Below, one piece after another: positions 53,148 through 61,501 of a DNA stretch of 64,000 bases. The notes below the pieces were generated by a model. The model was given only the letters and a program-made list of their open reading frames with translations, searched no databases and was not told the origin of the DNA. This DNA comes from JALORV01 sp035429805 (GTDB lineage Bacteria > Pseudomonadota > Gammaproteobacteria > Burkholderiales > Burkholderiaceae_F), in NCBI GenBank assembly GCA_035429805.1, contig DAOMFL010000003.1:1-64000 (forward strand), written 5' to 3'. Numbering within the stretch: position 1 is the stretch's first letter; each line of letters begins with the position of its first letter. Both the position numbers and the translations under genes were made by a program.

Positions 53148-54062
53148 CTATTGGTGCAGCGCGGAATCTGCTTCGGCGGCCGCGAACGCGCGTGCGATGT
53201 GGTCGACGAAAAGCCGCACCTTCAGCGAAAGGTGCCGTCGGCTCGGATACACGGCCCAGATGTCGCTGCCACCCGCCCGGTACTCAGGCAGGACGCGCAC
53301 CAGTTCGCCGCGTTCCAGCGCATCCCGCAGCAGGAAATCGGGCTCGTTGATGACTCCCAGGCCGCGGATGGCGGCCGAGCGCAGCGCGTCGCCGCTGTTG
53401 GCATGCAGGCTGCCGGTGACGCGCACTTCGTGCACCTCTCCGGCTGCATCGGTGAAGCGCCATAGGCGCAGCGCGCTCGAATACGCGTACGTCAGCGCGT
53501 TGAACTTCGACAGGTCCGCCGGCGCGCCCGGCACGCCGTGCTTCTTCAGGTACGCCGGAGACGCACAGGGCACCAGTCGCGTCGAACCGAGCCGCCGCGC
53601 CACCAGCCGGTCGCTGCCCACCGGACCGACCCGGACTGCCAAATCGAAGCCTTCTTCCACCAGATCGACGAAGCGGTCCGACACCGAGAGCTCGAACTTC
53701 ACCTGTTCGTGCTGCTCGGCGAAAGTGGCGATCGCTGGGGCCACGCGCTGATCGGCCATGCTGTAGGAGCAGGTAATGCGGATCGTGCCGCGCGGCTCGG
53801 CGGCGGCGAGACCGGCGATGGCTTCGGCCTCGGCCAGATCGGCAAGCAGCGTGACGCAGCGCTCGTAGTACGACTGGCCGCTTTCGGTCAGCGACAGCCG
53901 GCGCGTTGTCCGGTTCAGCAGCCGCGCGCCAAGATGGTGTTCCAGATCGGCTACGAGCCGCGACAGCGACGACGTGGAAAGCCCGACCCGTTCCGCTGCG
54001 CCGACGAAGCTGCCTGACTCCACAGTCCGGACGAACGCCTCCATCGCCTGCCAACGGTCCAT
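53148..54062 (-). CDS. LysR-family transcriptional regulator
   Basis: The protein has 304 residues. The N-terminal helix-turn-helix (MEAFVRTVESGSFVGAAERV, then LSTSSLSRLVADLEHHLGAR, LLNRTTRRLSLTESG) is of the CrgA/DsdC-like LysR subgroup, and a co-inducer domain follows. It is divergent from doxX and most likely controls the doxX-gst-DODA genes. A dyad sits right after its start codon region (54068-54090), as expected for autoregulation. Confidence 0.93.
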   Translation of the reverse strand: MDRWQAMEAFVRTVESGSFVGAAERVGLSTSSLSRLVADLEHHLGARLLNRTTRRLSLTESGQSYYERCVTLLADLAEAEAIAGLAAAEPRGTIRITCSYSMADQRVAPAIATFAEQHEQVKFELSVSDRFVDLVEEGFDLAVRVGPVGSDRLVARRLGSTRLVPCASPAYLKKHGVPGAPADLSKFNALTYAYSSALRLWRFTDAAGEVHEVRVTGSLHANSGDALRSAAIRGLGVINEPDFLLRDALERGELVRVLPEYRAGGSDIWAVYPSRRHLSLKVRLFVDHIARAFAAAEADSALHQ

Positions 54063-54067
54063 GCCTC

Positions 54068-54090
54068 ATTATCCCAATTTTCGGGACAAT
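54068..54090. promoter_or_regulatory. Candidate LysR operator between lysR and doxX
   Basis: ATTATCCC, seven bases AATTTTC, GGGACAAT forms an 8-bp inverted repeat with one mismatch. The interval is AT-rich. The regulator's own start lies 6 bases away. Confidence 0.5.
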
Positions 54091-54188
54091 GTTTCTTTTC
54101 TTATGATCTTTATCGCGCGCTTCGGGATATCTAGAGTTCGTTCTGTCCGGCGCCTGCCGCCGGGAACCCGAACCCGATGGAGAAATTC

Positions 54189-54617
54189 ATGATCGACACC
54201 AAGACCGCCCCTTACGCCGCGCTGATCCTGCGCCTCGCCCTCGGCGCGATGTTCGTGGCCCACGCGCTGCTCAAGCTCCTCGTCTTCACGCTGCCCGGCA
54301 CCGAGCAGTTCTTCCAGTCGCTGGGCCTGCCCGGCGCGCTGGCCTACATCACCTTCGGCGCCGAACTGGTCGGCGGCGTGATGCTGATTCTGGGCGTCGG
54401 CACCCGCTGGGTTGCCCTCGCACTGGTCCCGATCATGCTCGGCGCCACGTGGGTCCACCTTGGCAACGGCTGGCTGTTTTCCGCGCCCAAGGGCGGCTGG
54501 GAATATCCGGTGTTCTGGACGGTAACCCTGTTCGTCCAGGCCCTGCTCGGTGACGGCGCCTATGCGTTGGGCCGCCGCTTCACTAGCCGCGCGACCCCGC
54601 GCCTGCAAGCCGCCTGA
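54189..54617 (+). CDS. DoxX-family membrane protein
   Basis: From the ATG at 54189, six bases after GGAG, the protein has 142 residues; an ATG at 54177 overlaps that site. Four hydrophobic segments are visible, with the family pattern RLALGAMFVAHALLKL, FGAELVGGVMLILGVGTRWV and GWEYPVFWTVTLFVQALLGD. DoxX proteins act in thiosulfate oxidation or in redox and drug-resistance membrane complexes, but most are uncharacterised. It is followed by a GST gene after 29 bases. Confidence 0.88.
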   Translation: MIDTKTAPYAALILRLALGAMFVAHALLKLLVFTLPGTEQFFQSLGLPGALAYITFGAELVGGVMLILGVGTRWVALALVPIMLGATWVHLGNGWLFSAPKGGWEYPVFWTVTLFVQALLGDGAYALGRRFTSRATPRLQAA

Positions 54618-54646
54618 TCAACCCCATCTGAAGACAAGGAAGCTAG

Positions 54647-55264
54647 ATGAAGCTCTATTACTCCCCCGGCGCCTGCTCGCTGTCGCCCCACATCGTCGCG
54701 CGCGAGGCCGGCCTGCCGGTCACCCTGGTGAAGGTCGACCTCAAGGGCAAGAAGACGGACACCGGCGATGACTACCACGCACTCTCCGGCAAGGGCTACG
54801 TGCCGCTGCTCGAACTCGACGACGGCACGCGCCTCACCGAAGGACCGGCCATCGTGCAATACCTGGCCGATCGCGCGCCGGCATGCAAGCTCGCGCCCGC
54901 GAACGGCACGATCGACCGCTACCGGTTGCAGGAATGGCTCAACTTCATCACATCGGAGCTGCACAAGCAGTTCTCGCCGCTGTTCGACCCGACGATGCCC
55001 GAGGAGGCCAAGGCGAAGTTCCGCGCCAAGATCACTGGCCGCCTCGACTGGATCGTAGGGCAGATCGGCAACCACCCGTACCTGATGGGCCAGGACTTCA
55101 CGGTGGCCGACGCGTACCTCTTCACCGTGCTCAACTGGGCGCAGTACACCGGCATTGACCTGGCGCGCTGGCCGCTGCTCGTCGCCTATGTCGCCCGTGT
55201 TGCCGCGCGGCCTCAGGTGCAGGCGGCGTTGACGGAAGAAGGCCTGCTCAAGAAGGCGGCCTGA
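54647..55264 (+). CDS. gstA: Beta-class glutathione S-transferase
   Basis: A 205-residue enzyme with a thioredoxin-like N-terminal domain carrying Cys10 (MKLYYSPGACSLSPHI), the position that forms a mixed disulfide with glutathione in E. coli GstA, the glutathione site VPLLELDDGTRLTEGPAIVQ, and a helical C-terminal domain with NHPYLMGQDFTVADAYLF. It conjugates glutathione to electrophiles or reduces peroxides. It sits between doxX and a DODA-type dioxygenase. Confidence 0.94.
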   Translation: MKLYYSPGACSLSPHIVAREAGLPVTLVKVDLKGKKTDTGDDYHALSGKGYVPLLELDDGTRLTEGPAIVQYLADRAPACKLAPANGTIDRYRLQEWLNFITSELHKQFSPLFDPTMPEEAKAKFRAKITGRLDWIVGQIGNHPYLMGQDFTVADAYLFTVLNWAQYTGIDLARWPLLVAYVARVAARPQVQAALTEEGLLKKAA

Positions 55265-55273
55265 TCGACCCTA

Positions 55274-55301
55274 GCCATGCCGCGTGCCGACGCGGCATGG
55301 C
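55274..55301 (+). promoter_or_regulatory. 11-bp hairpin between gst and DODA genes
   Basis: GCCATGCCGCG and CGCGGCATGGC pair perfectly around a 6-base loop, 10 bases after the gst stop and 19 before the next start. There is no T-run, so partial termination or mRNA end protection is possible. Confidence 0.5.
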
Positions 55302-55319
55302 GCACACTGCGGACCAACG

Positions 55320-56135
55320 ATGACCTCCCTGCCGACCCTCTTCATTTCGCACGGTTCGCCGATGCACGCGATCAGCGCGGGCCGCGCCGGCGAAGTCTGG
55401 TCCGAACTCGGTCGGCGCCTGCCGCCACCGCGCGCGATTCTGGTGGCATCGGCACACTGGGAGACCGAATTGCCCATGGTCGCCGTGTCGAAGCAACCGG
55501 AGACGATTCACGATTTCGGCGGGTTTCCGCAGGAGCTCTACCGAATCCACTATGCAGCGCCGGGCGCGCCGGACATGGCGCAGCGCGCATTACAGCTGCT
55601 GCGAGATGCCGGCATCACGGCCACTGCCAACGGCTGCCGTGGACTGGATCACGGCGCATGGGTGCCGCTGTTGCGGCTGTATCCGCAGGCGAACGTGCCC
55701 ACCGCCCAGATCTCGATTCAGCCCTCGCTCGACGCCGAGCACCACCTGCGCGTCGGCGCGGCGCTGGCTCCGTTGTCGCAGGACGGCGTGCTGATCGTGG
55801 GCTCGGGGCACATGACGCACAACCTGCACGAGTGGATCATGGACGCGCGACGACGCGGCTCGATGTCCATCGACGAGCGCGCACCCGCCGCCTATGTCAG
55901 CGAGTTCACCCAGTGGGTCGACAATGCGCTGCGCTCGGACGATCGCTCTGCGCTCGCAGCCTGGCTCGAACGGGCGCCGCACGCGCGCCGCGCGCATCCG
56001 ACACCGGAGCACTTCCTGCCACTGATGGTGGCATTCGGCGCTGCCGGTCCGGCGCCGCTGGTCGAACACATCGATGCCGGCGTCGACAGCGGCGTGCTGG
56101 CGATGGATGCCTACCTCTTCCGACAGCGCGCCTGA
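55320..56135 (+). CDS. ygiD: DODA-type extradiol dioxygenase (YgiD-like)
   Basis: The ATG at 55320 gives 271 residues. Metal and acid-base histidines are where the family has them: FISHGSP, VASAHWET, LDHGAWVPL and GSGHMTHNL. E. coli YgiD opens the ring of DOPA at carbons 4-5 using zinc or iron. LysR-DoxX-DODA clusters are common in proteobacteria and are thought to handle quinones or phenolics; that link is inferred. The gene ends immediately against the convergent phosphoesterase. Confidence 0.92.
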   Translation: MTSLPTLFISHGSPMHAISAGRAGEVWSELGRRLPPPRAILVASAHWETELPMVAVSKQPETIHDFGGFPQELYRIHYAAPGAPDMAQRALQLLRDAGITATANGCRGLDHGAWVPLLRLYPQANVPTAQISIQPSLDAEHHLRVGAALAPLSQDGVLIVGSGHMTHNLHEWIMDARRRGSMSIDERAPAAYVSEFTQWVDNALRSDDRSALAAWLERAPHARRAHPTPEHFLPLMVAFGAAGPAPLVEHIDAGVDSGVLAMDAYLFRQRA

Positions 56136-56828
56136 TCAGGCCGCGCCGCGAAGCTGCGGAATCTCGAACAGCCGGTCTTCGGCGAGCGCGATGACGCGCT
56201 CACCGGGCCCGCGCGCAATGCTGGCACCGCCGGTGAACGATCCGAACGCGGGCAGCACGGTGAGACTGTCGCGCACCCAGAAGCACGGCAGCCGCACGCT
56301 GTCGGCGCCACGACCATGCAGGCGCACCGTCGGATGCACGTGGCCGGCCATCGTGCAGGCGCCGCGCACCTGCTGCGGCTGATGACAGAACGCCATCGTG
56401 TCCACGCGCCACGGTTCGGTTTCGCAGTGGATCCGCAGCGCCGCGGGCGGAGGACCCGCGGCGAGGTCGTGATTGCCTTCGACCAGGACCAGCTCAAGCG
56501 CCGCATGCCGTTCCCGCCATTCCCGGAACGCTGCCAGCGTCGCCGGCGCGTGCGCTTCGCGCGCGTGGAACAGGTCGCCGAGAAAGACGATCGCCTCCGG
56601 CTGCGTCGCCGCCACCAGCGCCTCGAGCCGCGCGAGGTTCTCGGACGTCGTTCCCTGTGGCACCGGCACACCGCGCGCCCGGAATGCTGCGGCCTTGCCG
56701 AAATGCGCGTCGGCGAGCACCAGCCAGTGGCGCTCACGCCAGATGGCGGCGCGCTGCGCCAGCAGGGTCCAGCTGGCACCGCCCAGTTCGATATCCAGGC
56801 GATCGCTGCGCGGCAGCCTTGCGCGCAT
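56136..56828 (-). CDS. pdeM: PdeM-like metallophosphoesterase (ligase-associated type)
   Basis: A 230-residue calcineurin-like enzyme with all metal motifs: LADAHFGK, FLGDLFH, VEGNHD and GHVHP. The sequence is the PdeM family, a putative DNA-repair endonuclease normally encoded beside an ATP-dependent DNA ligase and a DEXH helicase. Neither partner is present here; its neighbours are a dioxygenase and a TraB/GumN gene. It may act alone or with partners elsewhere. Confidence 0.88.
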   Translation of the reverse strand: MRARLPRSDRLDIELGGASWTLLAQRAAIWRERHWLVLADAHFGKAAAFRARGVPVPQGTTSENLARLEALVAATQPEAIVFLGDLFHAREAHAPATLAAFREWRERHAALELVLVEGNHDLAAGPPPAALRIHCETEPWRVDTMAFCHQPQQVRGACTMAGHVHPTVRLHGRGADSVRLPCFWVRDSLTVLPAFGSFTGGASIARGPGERVIALAEDRLFEIPQLRGAA

Positions 56829-56835
56829 GAACCTC

Positions 56836-57744
56836 CTACAGCGGTGTCACCGTGTAGCCGCGCGCCCGCAGCATCGCGACCAGACCATCCGGCCCGGGCA
56901 GATGCAGCGAACCGACGGCAAACAGGTGCATGCGGCCGTCTGCCATCAGGGTCTCGATCCTGCGCACGATCGCCGGATGGCGGCCGAGGAGGATCGTGTC
57001 GATCGTGAAACGGGCCCCCGGCGTGCTCTGCGCACGCATCTCGGCGAGCAGCCGCTCGAGCGCCTGGTAATCGCCGGTCTCCCAGGCCTGCGCGATGCGG
57101 TTGATCTCCCGCCGCGCCGAGCGCGTCTCGACCGCCTTCACGGCGTCCTCAAGGAACGCCACCTGGGTGGCAAAGCTCGCCCGTTCGAACAGCTCGAACT
57201 GCTGCTCGATGCTTTCGAGTTCGAGCACTGGCTTGCCGGATTGCTTCGCGATCCGCGTCAGGTAGGCCTCGACCGACAGCGCGGGCATGTAGCCGGCCTG
57301 GGCCGCCTCGAACAGCGCGAGCACATTGCCGAGCATCCACGGCTTCATGCGCCACAGCGGCGTCATGTCGAGCTGATTGCGCCCGGCAATCGCCTCGATG
57401 CGCGCCTTCAGCGACTCCGGCAGACGCGTATCGAGCCCCGGGTCGCCGGCGGCGTAGACCGCGTACTTCTGTGTGGCTGCGATCGCGCGCGCGGTATCGG
57501 TGACATCGGCCTCGAGCACGATCGTCTGCGCAGCCTCGATGCGCGCGAGGACCGGAGGCGGCAGCGGATAGAACTCGGGCCGCCCGACATGGATCGTGCC
57601 CATCAGCAGTGCGGACTGGCTGCCCTTGCGGATCTCGAACAGAAAGCCGCGCTTGTCATTGGTCGACTGCGCATGGGCCGTCGCGAGCAGGCTCGCGGCC
57701 AGTCCCAGGCACCACAGCAGCCGGGTGAGTGTTGTGCGAAGCAT
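56836..57744 (-). CDS. TraB/GumN family protein
   Basis: A 302-residue exported protein with signal peptide MLRTTLTRLLWCLGLAASLL, cleaved after AHA near residue 25. The family motifs are the N-terminal LMGTIHVG and the C-terminal FAVGSLHLPGPDGLVAMLRA. In this family (EreA/ChaN-like, Tiki) a metallopeptidase or hydrolase function has been proposed, but the bacterial members are largely uncharacterised. It is followed by pdeM after 7 bases. Confidence 0.9.
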   Translation of the reverse strand: MLRTTLTRLLWCLGLAASLLATAHAQSTNDKRGFLFEIRKGSQSALLMGTIHVGRPEFYPLPPPVLARIEAAQTIVLEADVTDTARAIAATQKYAVYAAGDPGLDTRLPESLKARIEAIAGRNQLDMTPLWRMKPWMLGNVLALFEAAQAGYMPALSVEAYLTRIAKQSGKPVLELESIEQQFELFERASFATQVAFLEDAVKAVETRSARREINRIAQAWETGDYQALERLLAEMRAQSTPGARFTIDTILLGRHPAIVRRIETLMADGRMHLFAVGSLHLPGPDGLVAMLRARGYTVTPL

Positions 57745-57833
57745 GGAGGTGGCGCATCACATGGTGCGCAGGAAGAATCGAACGCGAATTGTAAGAGCCG
57801 GAATCGGGCGACCCGCCCGGCTCGCCCTGCGTG

Positions 57834-60563
57834 TCACTCGGCGGCGGCAGCTTCCACCGGCCCGGGCGCGGGCTCGACCAGCGGTTTGATGTAGCGCAGG
57901 ACGCCCGGGTCTTCCTCGTCGCGGTGCGGGGCGTAGCCGCGCTTGCGCATCAGCTGGCCCATTTCGTCGTTTTCCTTCAGGACCAGGCCGATCAGCTCCG
58001 TCAGTCCGCGCGCGCGCGCCGTGTCCTCGATCGCCTGCATCAGAACGTGGCCGACGCCGCGTCCCTGCCACGCGTCCTCGACGATGACGCCGAACTCCGC
58101 CGTCTTGCCGTCGGGATTGCAGGTGTAGCGCGAGATGCCGCGGATCTCGTGCTGCTCTTCCGAGGTGTCGATTGCGACGAACGCCATCTCGCGGTCGTAG
58201 TCGATCTGCGTGTAGCGCACCAGACGCTCCAGCGTCAGCTCGCGGATCGGCGCGTGGAAGCGCAGGTAGGAGGTCCGCGGAGACAGGCGGCTGATGAAGC
58301 GCTTCTCGGCCTCGGCGTCCTCGGGCCGGATCGGACGCAGCAGCACGTGGCCATTTTTCACGGTCACATCGCGCACCAGTGCCCGCGGATACGGGTGGAT
58401 CGCCAGGTGTGAGTACGTGGCGTCCGCCGCCAGCGCGCCATCGGACACCAGAACGCGCGCGTCGAGCGCAATGACGCCGTGCTCGTCGGCGAGCAGCGGA
58501 TTGATGTCGAGTTCGCGCAGCGCCGGGATCTCGCAGGCCAGCTCCGAAACCCGCAGCAGCACGTCGATGACCCGATCCATGTCGACCGCCGGCGCACCGC
58601 GGAACGCATCGAGCATGCGCGCCACGCGCGTGCGCGAAATCAGGTCCCGCGCCAGGAACGCGTTCAGCGGCGGCAGGGCCATCGCCGAGTCCTTGAAGAT
58701 CTCGACTGCGATGCCGCCCATGCCGAAGGTGACGACCGGGCCGAAGTTGGGATCGCGCGTCAGCCCGACGATCAGCTCGCGTCCCTGCGGACGCTGCACC
58801 ATCTTCTGCACCAGAACGCCGATGAAGCGCGCCGTCGGCGCGCGTTCGGCGAGACGCTGCGCGATCGCCTCGAACCCGCGCTCGACCTCGTCGACGGTCT
58901 GAACACCGAGGATCACGCCACCCACATCGCTCTTGTGCGTGATGCCGTCGGCGCGCACCTTCAGCACGACCGGGAAGCCGAGCTGCTGCGCGGCCTGCCG
59001 CGCCTCCATCGCGCTTCGTGCAAAGAGCCCCATCGCGGTCTCGATGCCGAACGAGGCCAGCAGTGCCTTGGAATCCTGCTCGTCGAGCGTGTGCCGCCCG
59101 GCGCTGCGCGCCGCATCGATGATGCGACGCGCCGCCTGCACGTCGAACTTGAGTTCGTCGATGCGCGGCGGCGGCACCTGCAGCCGCAGCTCGCGGTTGC
59201 GGATGTACTGCGCGAGATATCCGAAGCACTCGACGCCGCGCTCGGGGTTCTGCAGCGCCGGCAGCGAGGCCGCCTTGAACGCTGCGCGCCCGCGGCCCGC
59301 GTCCTTCTCGCCGAGCCAGGCGCTGACGACCGGCTTCTCGGCCGCGGCGGCGATCGGCAGCATCGCGCGCGCTGCCTGCTCGGCGCCGACTCTCGGCGTC
59401 GGCGCAAACAGCACCAGCACGCCGTCGTTCGCGCGATCGTCGATCAGCAGCTGCAGCGCGGCGGCCATCCGGCCTGCATCCCCGTCAGCCAGCACGTCCA
59501 CCGGGTTCGCGTGCGACCAGCCCGGCGGCAGCGCAGCGTCGAGCGCCGCGCGCGTCGTGTCGGAGAGTCTCGCGAGCTCGACGTGGTTGTCTTCCGTGGC
59601 ATCCGCGGCGAGCGCGCCCGGCCCGCTGCCGTTGGACAGGATCGCCAGCCGGTTGCCGCGCGGCAGGCGTCCGCTCGCCAGCGCCTCGGCCGCGGCGAAG
59701 AGGTGCCCGATCTTCGGCACGCGGATGGCGCCGACCCGCCGCAGCGCGGCGTCGAACACCGCGTCGTTGCCGACCAGCGCCCCGGTGTGGCTCATGACGA
59801 CCCGCGCGCCCGCGGCGTGCCGGCCGGCCTTCAGCACGATCACCGGCTTCACACTCGCGGCCACGCGGATGCTCGACATCAGCGGCCGCGCATCGTGTAT
59901 GCCTTCCAGGTACAGCAGGATCGAACGCGTGGCCGGATCGCCGGCAAGGTAGTCGAGGAACTCGGCGATCGTGACATCGGACTCCGCGCCGGTCGCGATG
60001 ACGGACGAAAATCCGAATCCCGCCGTCCACGCGTAGTCGAGCAGCGAGGTCGTCACGGCGCCCGACTGCGACACCAGCGCCAGCGGGCCGGGCCGGGCCA
60101 TCGTCTTGGCCCAGCTGGCATTCAGCCCGATGTCGGGGCGCATCACGCCGAGGCAGTTCGGCCCGAGCAGCCGCACCTTCGCCGCGCGGGCGCGTGCCAG
60201 CACCTCGCCCTCGAGTGCGCGCCGCTCCGGCCCGTCCTCACACAGGCCGGGCGACAGCACCAGCATCGTCGGGATGCCCTTCCGTCCGGCCTCGTCGATG
60301 ATCCCGGGCACGTTCTGCGCGCCGGTCACGACGACTGCCAGGTCGACCTTGGACGGCAGCGCCGCAAGCGAAGGCAGGCACGGATGCCCGTCGATGGTCC
60401 GATGCCGTGGATTGACGGCATAGACCTCGCCCTTGAAGCCGGCCGCCATGACGTTCGTATAGACAAAGCGGCCGAGCGAGTCGTGGCGCGGGCTGGCGCC
60501 GACGACGGCGATCGAACGCGGCATCATCGCGGGCCGCAGGTAGTGAACGCTGTCCAGGCTCAT
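57834..60563 (-). CDS. pat: Pat-like NDP-forming acyl-CoA synthetase fused to GNAT acetyltransferase
   Basis: A 909-residue protein: CoA-binding domain (VVGASPRHDSLGRFVYTNVM), succinyl-CoA-ligase-like domain, ATP-grasp domain (about 480-700: VVLKVRADGITHKSDVGGVI) and a C-terminal GNAT domain (about 735-890: GRGVGHVLMQAI). This is the Pat/YfiQ layout, which acetylates lysines, notably of acetyl-CoA synthetase. The phosphohistidine of ADP-forming synthetases is retained (His259, SHTGALVG), so the synthetase half may be catalytic, unlike enteric Pat as I recall it. It is divergent from the DksA-like gene. Confidence 0.9.
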   Translation of the reverse strand: MSLDSVHYLRPAMMPRSIAVVGASPRHDSLGRFVYTNVMAAGFKGEVYAVNPRHRTIDGHPCLPSLAALPSKVDLAVVVTGAQNVPGIIDEAGRKGIPTMLVLSPGLCEDGPERRALEGEVLARARAAKVRLLGPNCLGVMRPDIGLNASWAKTMARPGPLALVSQSGAVTTSLLDYAWTAGFGFSSVIATGAESDVTIAEFLDYLAGDPATRSILLYLEGIHDARPLMSSIRVAASVKPVIVLKAGRHAAGARVVMSHTGALVGNDAVFDAALRRVGAIRVPKIGHLFAAAEALASGRLPRGNRLAILSNGSGPGALAADATEDNHVELARLSDTTRAALDAALPPGWSHANPVDVLADGDAGRMAAALQLLIDDRANDGVLVLFAPTPRVGAEQAARAMLPIAAAAEKPVVSAWLGEKDAGRGRAAFKAASLPALQNPERGVECFGYLAQYIRNRELRLQVPPPRIDELKFDVQAARRIIDAARSAGRHTLDEQDSKALLASFGIETAMGLFARSAMEARQAAQQLGFPVVLKVRADGITHKSDVGGVILGVQTVDEVERGFEAIAQRLAERAPTARFIGVLVQKMVQRPQGRELIVGLTRDPNFGPVVTFGMGGIAVEIFKDSAMALPPLNAFLARDLISRTRVARMLDAFRGAPAVDMDRVIDVLLRVSELACEIPALRELDINPLLADEHGVIALDARVLVSDGALAADATYSHLAIHPYPRALVRDVTVKNGHVLLRPIRPEDAEAEKRFISRLSPRTSYLRFHAPIRELTLERLVRYTQIDYDREMAFVAIDTSEEQHEIRGISRYTCNPDGKTAEFGVIVEDAWQGRGVGHVLMQAIEDTARARGLTELIGLVLKENDEMGQLMRKRGYAPHRDEEDPGVLRYIKPLVEPAPGPVEAAAAE

Positions 60564-60693
60564 GCGGCGGATTCTCCGTCGGTGTAGTCAGTACGGCTAC
60601 GCCGGAGACCTCAAGCAGCGCCATGCGGCGCTGCAACATGATTCGCACCTTATCAGATTGGCGCGGCCTCGCAAGCGTGCAAAGCCTCGAAAT

Positions 60694-60715
60694 GACGTTG
60701 ACAAGCATCAACGTC
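60694..60715. promoter_or_regulatory. Dyad overlapping a -35-like hexamer before the DksA-like gene
   Basis: GACGTTGA, six bases CAAGCA, TCAACGTC is a perfect 8-bp inverted repeat. It includes TTGACA (60698-60703). It lies in the divergent space between pat and the DksA-like gene and would suit a repressor site. Confidence 0.45.
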
Positions 60716-60761
60716 GCACCGATCGCCGCCCGTACCCTCGCCGGGAGAGTGGAGTAAGCAG

Positions 60762-61160
60762 ATGCCGCTGTCGGCACAGGAACTTGCAACGCTGCAGGCG
60801 CAGCTGCGCATACTGCGCAGCCAGGTGGGCGGATCCGTCACGGATCGCCTGCACCGGCACGGGTTCGACGAGCACGACGATGCCGCATTGCCCAACCGAC
60901 GCGCCGACACCGATGACGACGCGGCCGCCGAAACCGAAACCTCGATGGACATCGCGCATGTCTCGCGCGACGCCGAGGAGCTGGCGCTGCTCGACGCCGC
61001 GCTCGAGCGGCTCGCCAGCGGCGACTATGGCTGCTGCGTCGACTGCGGCGATGACATCGCCCGCGAGCGTCTGCGGGCCAACCCGGCGGCCGCTCGCTGC
61101 ACCGAATGCCAGGAGCGCAACGAGCGCGCGGCCCTTGTGGCGCGGCGCACGCGCGCCTGA
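60762..61160 (+). CDS. DksA/TraR-like zinc-finger protein
   Basis: A 132-residue protein: an N-terminal helical hairpin (about 1-90) and a C4 zinc finger GCCVDCG to CTEC near 94-118, ending in an arginine-rich tail. The finger sequence YGCCVDCGDDIARERL is typical of short DksA homologues in betaproteobacteria. Such proteins enter the RNA polymerase secondary channel. The coiled-coil tip aspartates of DksA cannot be assigned with confidence, so its effect on transcription is open. Confidence 0.87.
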   Translation: MPLSAQELATLQAQLRILRSQVGGSVTDRLHRHGFDEHDDAALPNRRADTDDDAAAETETSMDIAHVSRDAEELALLDAALERLASGDYGCCVDCGDDIARERLRANPAAARCTECQERNERAALVARRTRA

Positions 61161-61190
61161 GCGGCGCACCCGCAATTACCAGGAAACTCC

Positions 61191-61334
61191 ATGGAAGCTC
61201 TGAAGCTGCTCTTCACCAGCGACATCGGACTGTTGTCGCTGTTCACGATCGTTTTCATCATCGGCATGGGGATCTGGTTCCGCCGCTTCTTCATGAAGCA
61301 GATCGAAGCCGAGGAAGCGCGCGGCCAGCGCTGA
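61191..61334 (+). CDS. DUF3149 membrane micro-protein
   Basis: A 47-residue protein starting MEALKLLFTSDIGLLSLFTI. One transmembrane segment (about residues 13-31, LLSLFTIVFIIGMGIWF) is followed by a basic then acidic tail RRFFMKQIEAEEARGQR. It matches DUF3149, a family of tiny membrane proteins of unknown role. An AGGAAA site precedes the ATG, and the gene begins 30 bases after the DksA-like gene, so both are likely on one transcript. Confidence 0.82.
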   Translation: MEALKLLFTSDIGLLSLFTIVFIIGMGIWFRRFFMKQIEAEEARGQR

Positions 61335-61398
61335 CCCCCGGCGGCGCGCCGGAGCACGCGGGCGCCATCCAGCCTGCCGCGGTCGCACGCGAAGGCGC

Positions 61399-61430
61399 AA
61401 AAAGACCGCGATCCGCGCCACAAATCGCGG
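61399..61430 (-). terminator. Possible minus-strand terminator or operator before the barrel gene
   Basis: CCGCGAT and ATCGCGG (7 bp, 11-base loop) are followed on the minus strand by TCTTTTTGCG. No minus-strand gene ends here, so it could stop antisense transcription or act as a protein site. Confidence 0.35.
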
Positions 61431-61501
61431 CATGGCGACATTGCGACGGTAGTGGGCGCTAGCTAGACTGCTCCGCAGGCGTCGAACTCAAAGGGACAAC
61501 G

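Noticed and set aside
58479..60587. A 702-residue open frame antisense to the pat-like gene
   Set aside because: Composition is typical of an antisense shadow (Arg, His, Gln rich) and no domain is recognisable.
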